Source of the DNA: Paragordius varius
Taxonomy: Eukaryota > Nematomorpha
Length of the DNA stretch: 64,000 bases
NCBI GenBank assembly: GCA_964247055.1
Contig: OZ176051.1
Span: 15,004,001 to 15,068,000, forward strand
Direction: 5' to 3'
Part shown: positions 1 to 11,986 of the stretch, one piece after another
How the letters are laid out: every line of letters starts with the position of its first letter
How positions within the stretch are numbered: position 1 is the first letter of the stretch
Program-made: the position numbers and the translations under genes
Notes under the pieces: generated by a model
Told to the model about the DNA's origin: nothing
The model's input: only the letters and a program-made list of their open reading frames with translations
The model's database searches: none

Positions 1-1062
1 TTATAATAATTTTGAATATTTATAAGATTTTAAAGAGAGAAAAATATATAAGTTTTGTGGGTTATTAATTAATTTTCATTAAAAACATCTAAGAGTCAAT
101 AATTTCGTTCATTTGAAAAAAATAGTTTAAAAAAAAGTGGTTTTTCAATAAAAAATTATTTTTAAATGAATAAATATATAAAAATAAAGAAAATTAGGTT
201 AAAAAATAATAAAATACATGCAAAAATTATGGTTAAATATTTTAAGGACCAGCTTGAACGTCCAAGGACTAATTGGAATTGAATCTCTTGAATTGTAAAT
301 GGTATAATACCTATTTAGAATAAATTATGGAAAAATTAAATTTAAGAATTAAATATATTTTATTTTTTCTTTTGCCTAATTTCCTATATTTACTGTAAAC
401 AAATTAATTTTAACAAATGAGAAAATGTTATACATTGATCCTTTAGTCATCTATTTCGGGAAATATCAAAGTACCTTAATATCTTTGATCGATATATACC
501 TAAATAGGGGACGTGTTGGCCTGTTGAATTAATTAAGCCTTATTATTATATAAACTTAGATTCTAAGCAATAATTTTCTTAGAATAATATTTTATTATTT
601 GATTAATAACAAAACATCGCCGGGTAGTATAATTAAATAAATAATCATTTATATATATTATCTATAAAGCGCAATCCATGTTTATAATTTATCAAATATA
701 TCCAAATAGTTATTAAATTAAGTGCATTTGCATTTAAATCAGCCCCTTCTAAAGAAAATAAATGTCAAGTAATGGAAAAAGTATCTTTGTATGTTGCTTC
801 AACTTTCAACATTTCTTATTAAAAATCTTGTAAGAAGCACATATCCAAATATTTCGCAAAAGATAATTTATTTTATTTACACTCAGGTTTTTATTTAATT
901 AAAAAATTATTTTAAATCACCATATTAAAATAAATTGGAACATATATTTTTTGAATTATGGTGTATTTCTGATGTAGCTTAAAAGAATAAAATTTGGTGG
1001 TAAAAAATGTAATTTAATATATCAAGAATTCTTAAACCAAAATATAGGAATGTTGCTAGAAA
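1..1062. other. AT-rich intergenic DNA
   Basis: No gene is seen. At about 238-290 there is a short GC-richer patch related to a dispersed motif of the type AAGGACCAACTTGAAGTGTTC that recurs near 41.8, 51.8 and 60.7 kb. The rest is low-complexity A/T sequence. Confidence 0.5.
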
Positions 1063-1326
1063 TCAATTTTGTAAACTCCGTTCTTGTTTTAGTGGCCGTT
1101 TCCATGAAATATTTTCTCTCAGAAATATCGAACAACTCATTTTAAATCCAAACTTTTGTTGATAAAAAAAAGAACATTCCAATACCGGATCAGCATCATA
1201 CCTCTTCTTCACAAATCGCAAAACGAACACAAAAGAAACTAAATGTTTTTCATAGCAAAGTAATTCATCCAATAAAACGAAATAGTCCAAGAAAGAGTGG
1301 GAGCCCGGTTGGTCAAACTGCTGCAT
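1063..1326 (-). CDS. possible exon or small protein, unknown family
   Basis: An 87-codon open frame on the minus strand, beginning ATG CAG CAG, in a patch with more balanced base use than its surroundings. The same bases read as an intron acceptor (TAATGCAG), so it may be an internal or terminal exon beginning near 1320 rather than a full gene. A donor-like AGAG/GTATGA lies inside it near 1200, after residues FVKKR. The peptide is rich in aromatic and charged residues (SHSFLDYFVLLDELL, RYDADPVLEC) and has no signal peptide. I do not recognise the family and no partner exon was found. A chance frame remains possible. Confidence 0.3.
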   Translation of the reverse strand: MQQFDQPGSHSFLDYFVLLDELLCYEKHLVSFVFVLRFVKKRYDADPVLECSFFYQQKFGFKMSCSIFLRENISWKRPLKQERSLQN

Positions 1327-2399
1327 TAATTGGGGGTAAAAAATAATTATTAGCTAAAGTAATAGTACAATTAGTTTACCGTAAAAACAATAATTATATT
1401 TTATTTAGCTGATAGACCAAAATACAGACCAGATCGAAAATGGTAAAATTTACAAAATTAATATAAAACTCAATCATAATTTTAGTTATTAAATTTTCAA
1501 AATAATCTAGCCCGGAAATCGTGGATTGATACGGTAGAACTAAACAAGATATTATATTAAAAATTATCAGCTGATATTATATTATATAAATATGATAATG
1601 ATAGGAATGTATCATTTAAAAGCAGGTTGTAATTTTTATAAATAATATTTTAATACTATTAGATACTATGATAATTTTTAATATATTTAGCTCTATTCAA
1701 CTAATACATAAATCAATTTATTCATTCTAAACTTTATATATTACTAAGGGGCAGAGAATGTGATGTATGAAGCCGAAAATTTAGTTACTAGTAAGTTTTT
1801 TTAAATTACTAATATTCTAGACACTGAGATCATAATATACAGAGTAGAAGCAAACATATAAGACTCATAATTTTCTAGGATAAGAATACTTTTAAAATTA
1901 TGAATTTTGACTGGCAAAATATGGAGTATAGATGTATATTGGTGAGAGACTTTATTCAACTATCATTGTTTAAAAGATACCAGTCTTTTTTTTAAATTTA
2001 TTTTTTAATTTTAATATGTTTAATTCTCTTGTATAACTAAAGACACCAGGTTTCTTGGAAGAGGTATGGAAGATATTTATAAATAATTAACGAATAATAC
2101 TAAATCTGCTGAAATATTTAACAGATTTAACCTGTATTTTAAATATTAAGCGGCTGCACAAATCCCACCGTTAAGCCATGTAATGTATACATGTGCCGTT
2201 TTAAAACCAAAATTCTATTAATATATCTGACCAATTTTTTGAGTGTGTTTTACGCTAAATCAATTTGTTTAATAACAATATTTGAAAGGAAAAACAGTTT
2301 ATCATTATTTATATTAATATTAGGAAAATTGGAGATGCATAGTATTATTTATATGTTAAAAGTTAATGAACGATGAAAATAACATTTTAACGTCTAAGT
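1327..2399. other. AT-rich intergenic DNA
   Basis: Nothing recognisable. A short frame at 2191-2376 has the composition of random AT-rich sequence and no flanking splice context. Confidence 0.5.
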
Positions 2400-2580
2400 T
2401 TTTAACAAAATAGGCGCTTTCGGCTAAAACTTGAAATAAATAGATAAAAATTAATAAATACACTATTATTTATTGATTTATAAAGTAAAAACATCTTTTT
2501 TGCTCGTTTAACCAATTAGTGGTTTTTAAAAACACATTTTTGTGGTTTAGTAAAATTAAGCTTTTTTAAGTATACCTATC
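2400..2580 (+). repeat. dispersed repeat D, copy 1
   Basis: About 170 bases, including ACTATT..TTTATTGATT, TGCTCGTTTAACCAATTAGTG and TGTGGTTTAGTAAAATTAAG, recur at 32060-32265 in the same orientation. The second copy has extra sequence in the middle. No terminal repeats or coding capacity were seen. Confidence 0.6.
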
Positions 2581-2647
2581 ATATGAAACTCTAAGACGAC
2601 TACATTAATTCTAGCCCACAAAGTCAAAATCATTTAACCTTGCGTTG

Positions 2648-3238
2648 TTAACACTTGGATACAACACACTCATTTTAGTCCTTCGATTCAAATTGGGGTA
2701 GTTGGATACCCCAGGCCTGTTTAAAATTAAATTCTTTAAAAAATATAGAAGGAATCGAAACCATGGCAAAATTTTGCACTTATCTAACATTATTAAACCG
2801 ATATATATAAAAAAATTTTATTCAAAAATACTTGATATTACTTATTTAAAGCTAAAACCGAAACGTAAAAATTTTGTTGACGTGACATGTGTGAAATTGT
2901 AAAATTAAAAAATAAACCAAAATAAACCCCTTTTTCTATTTCTATCAATGTGAGATGTAATTTACATAAAAAATTAGCTTTAGTTTTACCCTTAAAATTA
3001 AATAAATACGATATTTTGCAAAAATTTTGCAAAATAAAAATGGCGTCGAAGTAGTTCGAGATGGAGCTTTTTTTTCAAAACAAAATTTTATCAAGATATT
3101 TTAACATATTTATATAATATTTCTCAGGATAGAAGCATAAATTTAAATTTAGACCGTTTCCTTCAGTAGTTTTTTAAAAATATTAATTTAAATTTAGTCT
3201 GGGGTATTTATATACCCCAATTTGAATCGAAGTGTTAA
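2648..3238 (+). mobile_element. TTAA-bounded inverted-repeat element, copy 1 (591 bp)
   Basis: A non-autonomous DNA element. TTAACACTT at the left end is mirrored by AAGTGTTAA at the right. A longer inverted repeat around CGATTCAAATTGGGGTA and GATACCCCAG lies at or near both ends; the left end carries an extra 30 or so bases outside it. A second copy at 57532-58119 is nearly identical over its whole length, which defines the limits. If TTAA is the duplicated target, this matches the piggyBac rule, but the CACTT terminus is not a typical piggyBac end, so the superfamily is inferred only. Frames inside are chance. Confidence 0.75.
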
Positions 3239-3239
3239 T

Positions 3240-3650
3240 TAAACAATTGACACATTTTTGTAAATACGGTTTTTACAAAATTTAGGGGTTTTTAGAGGAT
3301 TTTATAGAACTTGGATTTGTTATGATTTCGTGTTTTTTAGAAAATTTTTAATGATTGTTTAAAAAGTTTTATTGTTTTTTTTAATGATTTGTTAAAAAAT
3401 TTTGGTATTTATTAATTTATTGATTTTTGAAAAATTTAAGTGGTTTTTTAAAAAAACTTAGCGCTTTTTAAAAAATTTTACTGGTTTTAGAGAGTTTTAG
3501 TGGTTTTTTTGTGTGTCTTTTTTGGATTATGTTTTCTTTAGAAGAATTTAATGTTCTTAGAAAGTTTAAGCGGTTTTAAATTTTCTTAAATGTTTTAGAA
3601 AGTTTTAGCGTTTATTTGTTCCAATACCTCTGTAAAATTATAATTTTAGC
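3240..3650 (+). repeat. decayed satellite-B-like repeats
   Basis: Irregular repeats of the form GTTTTTTAGAAAATTTTTA, TTTTAGCG and GTGGTTTTT, resembling the units of satellite B at 12-16.8 kb but highly diverged. Probably an old array or the seed of the younger one. Confidence 0.45.
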
Positions 3651-3925
3651 TAGATTTAGATTTTAAAAAATAAATCGGATTCCATAATAAACGATTAATC
3701 CCCCCCTAACGTAAACCACAAACTCGAAAATTTTATTGAAAACTTTATAATAAGCCATAAAATCCTAATGTATATATTGACAAAGATTCCGGTTTTTAAA
3801 TAAACTCTTAATTCAAATCAATTGTTAACTATACGGTTTTTATAACTCTTAATTCAAAATCAATTATTAACTATAAGAAAATTCACAATTATCAAAGATA
3901 AGCGTTTTATAAAGAAATTAAAAAG

Positions 3926-4036
3926 AAATGCTTGGGTCTCGGCCTGCTTCGCAGCCCGAGGAAGTCCTGCGGACTTCTTTAAGAAAATGAACCAACTCCA
4001 ATCCCTCACCCTAACCCTAGCCCACAAACTCGAAGC
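3926..4036 (-). repeat. R1 GC-rich hairpin repeat, inverted copy
   Basis: One of about eight copies of a roughly 115-bp GC-rich repeat. On the minus strand it reads from TTCGAGTTTGTGGGCTAGGG, through the telomere-like TTAGGGTGAGGG, then two palindromes (GAAGTCCGCAGGACTTC, and CTCGGGCTGCGAAGCAG followed by GCCGAG), to GAGACCC and GCATTTC. Short frames through it are shared by all copies and are not genes. It could be SINE-like or a structured non-autonomous element. No tRNA-type A or B box or flanking duplication was recognised. Confidence 0.75.
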
Positions 4037-4039
4037 CCT

Positions 4040-6320
4040 TAAAGTTGACCTTATACATTGTAATAATATTGCAAATATTCCGAAATCTTGTCCATTAAAA
4101 AACATACATTATAGGATTTACACATGGAAGAGAAAATATTAAACATTATTGTTTTGTATTCCAACAAATGTTTGCCATTAGAATAAAAAATTTAGGATAT
4201 TTTAAGATCAAGAACCACTAAATTTAAGAGAAAAAATAAAATTATACATACTCAAAGATATTCTGAAAAATTAAATTAAAGTATATACAATGATTGATAA
4301 AAATTAATTAAAAGACAATGTGTTGAAGACATGTAATACAAAAGGGTCAAGATGTAGATAGCAAAATCATAAAACATTTCAAAGCTTTTTTTTGATAAAA
4401 ACAAATCAAAAGAAAGGTCCAATGTTAAGTACATTTTTCTTATTTATTCAAGTCCACTGTAAATAAAAAACAAATTTAAGTGTTTAACCATATATTAATT
4501 GGGTGGGTCATTTATTTAAAATACGACAAAGAAATAAATTTAAATGGTTCAAAACATTTTTATAATTAACATTTCCCTCTCTCATAATTAGTAACAATGT
4601 TAAAGAATTAAAAATTCAAAGAAGAGATGAAAACTATTCAAATAAAATGCATAATTATATTGAAAAGTAATGAAAAATATATACTTAAATAGTTTAACAG
4701 ATATGGCAGCCAGCAATCAAGAGGCTACACTATTGTTTCCTAAAAATAAGATATAAAGTTAAATACTAAATCATCATTTAAAATATATATGGTAAGGATG
4801 TAAAATATAAATATCTTCTTTAAAAAAGAACTAACTGATCAATAAAAATGGTTTTTTTATTTTGCAATAAAAATTAAAGGGACAATTATAACTTTATGTA
4901 AAGATTTTTGATAAAAATTAATAATTAGTAAAAAAGCGAGCTTTGCAGTTTAAAGTTTGAAAACTTTAATAAAAAAGTTTTATAAATTTAAAATGAGATT
5001 ATCAAACTTTTGCGGTTAAATATATTATAACTAAAAATCAGTTGATTTTGTAAAAAATAAGGTTTAAAAGGTTTATACTTTAAATTTGGCCGTTAATTAG
5101 AATAAAAACCTAATCTTGGCTAAATAATTATCTATTTTTTAACTAAATAAGGTGTATTATCAAAACTACTGATTAAATGAAAAAAATCATTATTTTTGTT
5201 CAATTTTATCAGCTGATTAAATTTGTTTCAACCGTTTTTGGGGTTATAAGCCATGTTTTTAAATAAATTGTTTTTTCATATAATAAAACATTATTAATAT
5301 CAACTAATTAATTAATCTATTATAAAATATTATTATTAACCAATGTATGTTTTAAAAATTAATAATTTATATATAATTACCAAGTCCATCCATAATATTC
5401 AATTAAGCTTTTTCATTACGTTTCGTTAGCGTTTTTGAGTAGCAAATTTTGGAAACAACACATTTATCTATATCAAAATAAAGAAAAATGTAAAATAATT
5501 GATGATTTAAACGTTTCAAAAATAATGAATAAAAAAAATTTTTTCATAAAATGAATAAAATTTATTCTAAAATTTATTATTCAAAACAATTTCCAGCTGG
5601 TTAAATAAATTAGTTTGCCAAGTTGTTTTAATGTTAATGTTTAAAAGTAAAAACAATTGATTAAATAAACCAAGTGATTAAACAGATAAAAAGCAATTTA
5701 TATACATAAAAACAATCGATAAACATATTAATTATTTAACACATGAAACAAAACTTATAAAAACAACTAAATAAATAAAACAATTAATTGGTGGTTCATA
5801 ATTAAAAATTGATTAAACAAATAAAATGCAAATAATTACCCAATCCCCAAATATTCTAGCTATAATTTTCTTTATTAGTTTTGCGCAAATAATTGAGGCA
5901 ACATATTCTAAATTAAAAAAATAAAACATTATTAACATTAAGAGTTTTTTTAAAAAAACACTATTAAATGGTTAATAATCGGTTAAAATAATGTAATTCA
6001 TAAAATCAACAGTTGTGGCGTGTTTTTGCGAAAAATTTCAATAATTCTGCAGTTTTGAGAAAATTTAGCGGTTTTTAGAAAATTTTAGCGGTTTTTTTAA
6101 AAAATATTCATGTCTTTTTTTAAAAATAGCAGTAAGCGCATTTTTTGATTTAAAAATCATTAAAGCCCTTTTTAAAAAAAGTTAGCCTTTTTTAGTTTAG
6201 TAGTTTTTGGAAAATTTTTATAATTGTTTTATTTAAAAAAAATCACTATTTTAAAGTGGTTTTTAGTTGGTTTTAGCGGTTTTTAAGGATTTTAACGGTT
6301 TTGAGAAAGTTTTAGGAAAT
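4040..6320. repeat. AT-rich DNA with decayed satellite-A- and B-like repeats
   Basis: No gene is seen. Between about 5150 and 5830 the sequence holds irregular words such as AACAATTGATTAAATAAA that resemble the 17-bp unit of satellite A. From about 6005 to 6320 it holds TTTAGCGGTTTTTAGAAAA words that resemble satellite B. Both lie just upstream of the homogeneous arrays and may be their degraded flank or seed. Confidence 0.4.
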
Positions 6321-6954
6321 AATTTATTTAGTGCAAAACTAAACAGCTGACTTTTGCGGTTTTATATTGAATTCTTTTATAAAATAATTTAAAAAAATTT
6401 AAATTTGTAAAAATTAGCATTTTTAGTAAAAATCATTTATAATAATAATTAACTGCAAAATTTTAAAAAATAAATTGTTTAAAAAAGTGTAAATAATTAC
6501 CATATATTATGAAGAAAATTCAAGGTAACGATCTTCTTTTCGATTCCTTTCAGTTTATGCGGAAATTAAGGCAAATGTTCTAAATTAAATTATGGAATAA
6601 ATATATATAATCTGTTTGAGATGTGTTACATTATATTAATATATAAGGTTGATTTCCACGAAAAACGCCATTAAAAATGTTTAAACTTTCCCATTAAATA
6701 TTAAGTATCTTTGAAAACTCAATTGGCTTTAAGAATTTTAATTAAAATTAATAAAAATAACAATTTTTTAAGAGTGTCCTATTTGCTTTCAATATTTCTA
6801 AAACTAAATCCTTTCACCTCTTTTTTTGTATAAAATGATATATTATTTAATTTCTATATATTAAGAAACTAAATGTTTTAAACCATATAAATGTTTCAAA
6901 ATAATAATCAATAAGTTTTAAACCTATAAATAAATATAACTGTATAAAAACATG

Positions 6955-9900
6955 GGATTAATAAAAACAACTGATTAATTAAAACAAATGTTTATTTAAA
7001 ACAACTGATTAATTAAAACAAATGTTTATTTAAAACAACTGATTAATTAAACAACTGATTAATTAAACAGCTGATTAATTAAATCAACTGATTAATTAAA
7101 CAACTGATTAATTAAACAACTGATTAATTAAATCAACTGATTAATAAAAACAACTGATTAATAAAAACAAATGATTAATTAAAACAACTGATTAATTAAA
7201 ACAAATGATTAATTAAAACAAATGATTAATTAAAACAAATGATTAATTAAAACAAATGATTAATAAAAACAACTGATTAATAAAAAGAACTGATTAATAA
7301 AAATTGATTAATAAAAAGAAATGATTAAATAAAACAACTGATTAAATAAAACAACTGATTAATTAAAACAACTGATTAATTAAAACAAATGATTAATTAA
7401 AACAACTGATTAATTAAAACAAATGATTAATTAAAACAAATGATTAATTAAAACAACTGATTAATTAAATCAACTGATTAATAAAAACAACTGATTAATA
7501 AAAACAAATGATTAATTAAAACAACTGATTAATTAAATCAACTGATTAATTAAAACAAATGATTAATTAAAACAACTGATTAATTAAAACAAATGATTAA
7601 TAAAAACAACTGATTAATAAAAACAACTGATTAATAAAAATTGATTAATAAAAAGAAATGATTAAATAAAACAACTGATTAAATAAAACAACTGATTAAT
7701 TAAAACAACTGATTAATTAAATCAACTGATTAATAAAAACAACTGATTAATAAAAACAAATGATTAATTAAAACAACTGATTAATTAAAACAAATGATTA
7801 ATTAAAACAAATGATTAATTAAAACAAATGATTAATTAAAACAAATGATTAATAAAAACAACTGATTAATAAAAACAACTGATTAATAAAAATTGATTAA
7901 TAAAAAGAAATGATTAAATAAAACAACTGATTAAATAAAACAACTGATTAATTAAAACAACTGATTAATTAAAACAAATGATTAATTAAAACAACTGATT
8001 AATTAAAACAAATGATTAATTAAAACAAATGATTAATTAAAACAACTGATTAATTAAATCAACTGATTAATAAAAACAACTGATTAATAAAAACAAATGA
8101 TTAATTAAAACAACTGATTAATTAAATCAACTGATTAATTAAAACAAATGATTAATTAAAACAACTGATTAATTAAAACAAATGATTAATAAAAACAACT
8201 GATTAATAAAAACAACTGATTAATAAAAATTGATTAATAAAAAGAAATGATTAAATAAAACAACTGATTAAATAAAACAACTGATTAATTAAAACAACTG
8301 ATTAATTAAAACAAATGATTAATTAAAACAACTGATTAATTAAAACAAATGATTAATTAAAACAAATGATTAATTAAAACAACTGATTAATTAAATCAAC
8401 TGATTAATAAAAACAACTGATTAATAAAAACAAATGATTAATTAAAACAACTGATTAATTAAAACAAATGATTAATTAAAACAAATGATTAATTAAAACA
8501 AATGATTAATTAAAACAAATGATTAATAAAAACAACTGATTAATAAAAACAACTGATTAATAAAAATTGATTAATAAAAAGAAATGATTAAATAAAACAA
8601 CTGATTAAATAAAACAACTGATTAATTAAAACAACTGATTAATTAAAACAAATGATTAATTAAAACAACTGATTAATTAAAACAAATGATTAATTAAAAC
8701 AAATGATTAATTAAAACAACTGATTAATTAAATCAACTGATTAATAAAAACAACTGATTAATAAAAACAAATGATTAATTAAAACAACTGATTAATTAAA
8801 ACAAATGATTAATTAAAACAAATGATTAATTAAAACAAATGATTAATTAAAACAAATGATTAATAAAAACAACTGATTAATAAAAACAACTGATTAATAA
8901 AAACAAATGATTAATAAAAACAACTGATTAATTAAAACAACTGATTAATTAAAACAAATGATTAATTAAAACAAATGATTAATTAAAACAAATGATTAAT
9001 AAAAACAACTGATTAATAAAAACAACTGATTAATAAAAATTGATTAATAAAAAGAAATGATTAAATAAAACAACTGATTAAATAAAACAACTGATTAATT
9101 AAAACAAATGATTAATTAAAACAACTGATTAATTAAAACAAATGATTAATTAAAACAAATGATTAATTAAAACAACTGATTAATTAAATCAACTGATTAA
9201 TAAAAACAACTGATTAATTAAATCAACTGATTAATAAAAACAACTGATTAATAAAAACAAATGATTAATTAAAACAACTGATTAATTAAAACAAATGATT
9301 AATTAAAACAAATGATTAATTAAAACAAATGATTAATTAAAACAAATGATTAATAAAAACAACTGATTAATAAAAACAACTGATTAATAAAAATTGATTA
9401 ATAAAAAGAAATGATTAAATAAAACAACTGATTAAATAAAACAACTGATTAATTAAAACAAATGATTAATTAAAACAACTGATTAATTAAAACAAATGAT
9501 TAATTAAAACAAATGATTAATTAAAACAACTGATTAATTAAATCAACTGATTAATAAAAACAACTGATTAATAAAAACAACTGATTAATAAAAACAACTG
9601 ATTAATAAAAATTGATTAATAAAAAGAAATGATTAAATAAAACAACTGATTAAATAAAACAACTGATTAATTAAAACAACTGATTAATTAAAACAACTGA
9701 TTAATTAAAACAAATGATTAATTAAAACAAATGATTAATTAAAACAAATGATTAATTAAAACAAATGATTAATTAAAACAAATGATTAATAAAAACAATT
9801 GATTAATAAAAAGAAATGATTAAATAAAACAACTGATTAAATAAAACAACTGATTAATAAAAACAACTGATTAATAAAAACAACTGATTAATAAAAACAA

Positions 9901-11986
9901 CTGATTAATAAAAACAAATGATTAATTAAAACAACTGATTAATTAAAACAAATGATTAATAAAAACAACTGATTAATAAAAACAACTGATTAATAAAAAT
10001 TGATTAATAAAAAGAAATGATTAAATAAAACAACTGATTAAATAAAACAACTGATTAATTAAAACAACTGATTAATTAAAACAAATGATTAATTAAAACA
10101 AATGATTAATAAAAACAACTGATTAATAAAAACAACTGATTAATAAAAACAAATGATTAATTAAAACAAATGATTAATTAAAACAAATGATTAATAAAAA
10201 CAACTGATTAATAAAAACAAATGATTAATTAAAACAACTGATTAATTAAAACAACTGATTAATTAAAACAAATGATTAATTAAAACAAATGATTAATTAA
10301 AACAAATGATTAATAAAAACAACTGATTAATAAAAACAACTGATTAATAAAAATTGATTAATAAAAAGAAATGATTAAATAAAACAACTGATTAAATAAA
10401 ACAACTGATTAATTAAAACAACTGATTAATTAAAACAAATGATTAATTAAAACAACTGATTAATTAAAACAAATGATTAATTAAAACAAATGATTAATTA
10501 AAACAAATGATTAATTAAAACAAATGATTAATTAAAACAAATGATTAATAAAAACAACTGATTAATAAAAACAACTGATTAATAAAAATTGATTAATAAA
10601 AAGAAATGATTAAATAAAACAACTGATTAAATAAAACAACTGATTAATTAAAACAACTGATTAATTAAAACAAATGATTAATTAAAACAACTGATTAATT
10701 AAAACAACTGATTAATTAAATCAACTGATTAATTAAATCAACTGATTAATTAAAACAAATGATTAATTAAAACAAATGATTAATTAAAACAAATGATTAA
10801 TAAAAACAACTGATTAATAAAAATTGATTAATAAAAATTGATTAATAAAAAGAAATGATTAAATAAAACAACTGATTAATTAAAACAACTGATTAATTAA
10901 AACAAATGATTAATTAAAACAACTGATTAATTAAAACAACTGATTAATTAAATCAACTGATTAATTAAAACAAATGATTAATTAAAACAAATGATTAATT
11001 AAAACAAATGATTAATAAAAACAACTGACTAATAAAAACAACTGATTAATAAAAATTGATTAATAAAAAGAAATGATTAAATAAAACAACTGATTAAATA
11101 AAACAACTGATTAATTAAAACAAATGATTAATTAAAACAAATGATTAATTAAAACAAATGATTAATTAAAACAAATGATTAATAAAAACAACTGATTAAT
11201 AAAAACAACTGATTAATAAAAATTGATTAATAAAAATTGATTAATAAAAAGAAATGATTAAATAAAACAACTGATTAAATAAAACAACTGATTAATTAAA
11301 ACAACTGATTAATTAAAACAAATGATTAATTAAAACAACTGATTAATTAAAACAACTGATTAATTAAATCAACTGATTAATTAAAACAAATGATTAATTA
11401 AAACAAATGATTAATTAAAACAAATGATTAATAAAAACAACTGATTAATAAAAATTGATTAATAAAAAGAAATGATTAAATAAAACAACTGATTAATTAA
11501 AACAACTGATTAATTAAAACAAATGATTAATTAAAACAAATGATTAATAAAAACAAATGATTAATAAAAACAACTGATTAATAAAAACAACTGATTAATA
11601 AAAATTGATTAATAAAAAGAAATGATTAAATAAAACAACTGATTAAATAAAACAACTGATTAATTAAAACAACTGATTAATTAAAACAACTGATTAATTA
11701 AAACAACTGATTAATTAAATCAACTGATTAATTAAAACAAATGATTAATTAAAACAAATGATTAATTAAAACAAATGATTAATTAAAACAAATGATTAAT
11801 AAAAACAACTGATTAATAAAAATTGATTAATAAAAATTGATTAATAAAAATTGATTAATAAAAAGAAATGATTAAATAAAACAACTGATTAATTAAAACA
11901 ACTGATTAATTAAAACAACTGATTAATTAAAACAACTGATTAATTAAATCAACTGTTTAATAAAAACAACTGATTAATAAAAACAA
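6955..11986 (+). repeat. satellite A: 17-bp tandem array, about 5 kb
   Basis: Roughly 295 tandem units of AAAACAACTGATTAATT, with variants AAATG for AACTG and TAATAAA for TAATTAA. A marker variant (TTGATTAATAAAAAGAAATG) recurs about every 220-470 bases, often near 340 or 250, showing higher-order repeats of about 20 or 15 units. The plus strand is strongly A-rich and the units contain the palindrome TTAATTAA. There are no open frames or spacers, so it is neither coding nor CRISPR. Confidence 0.95.
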
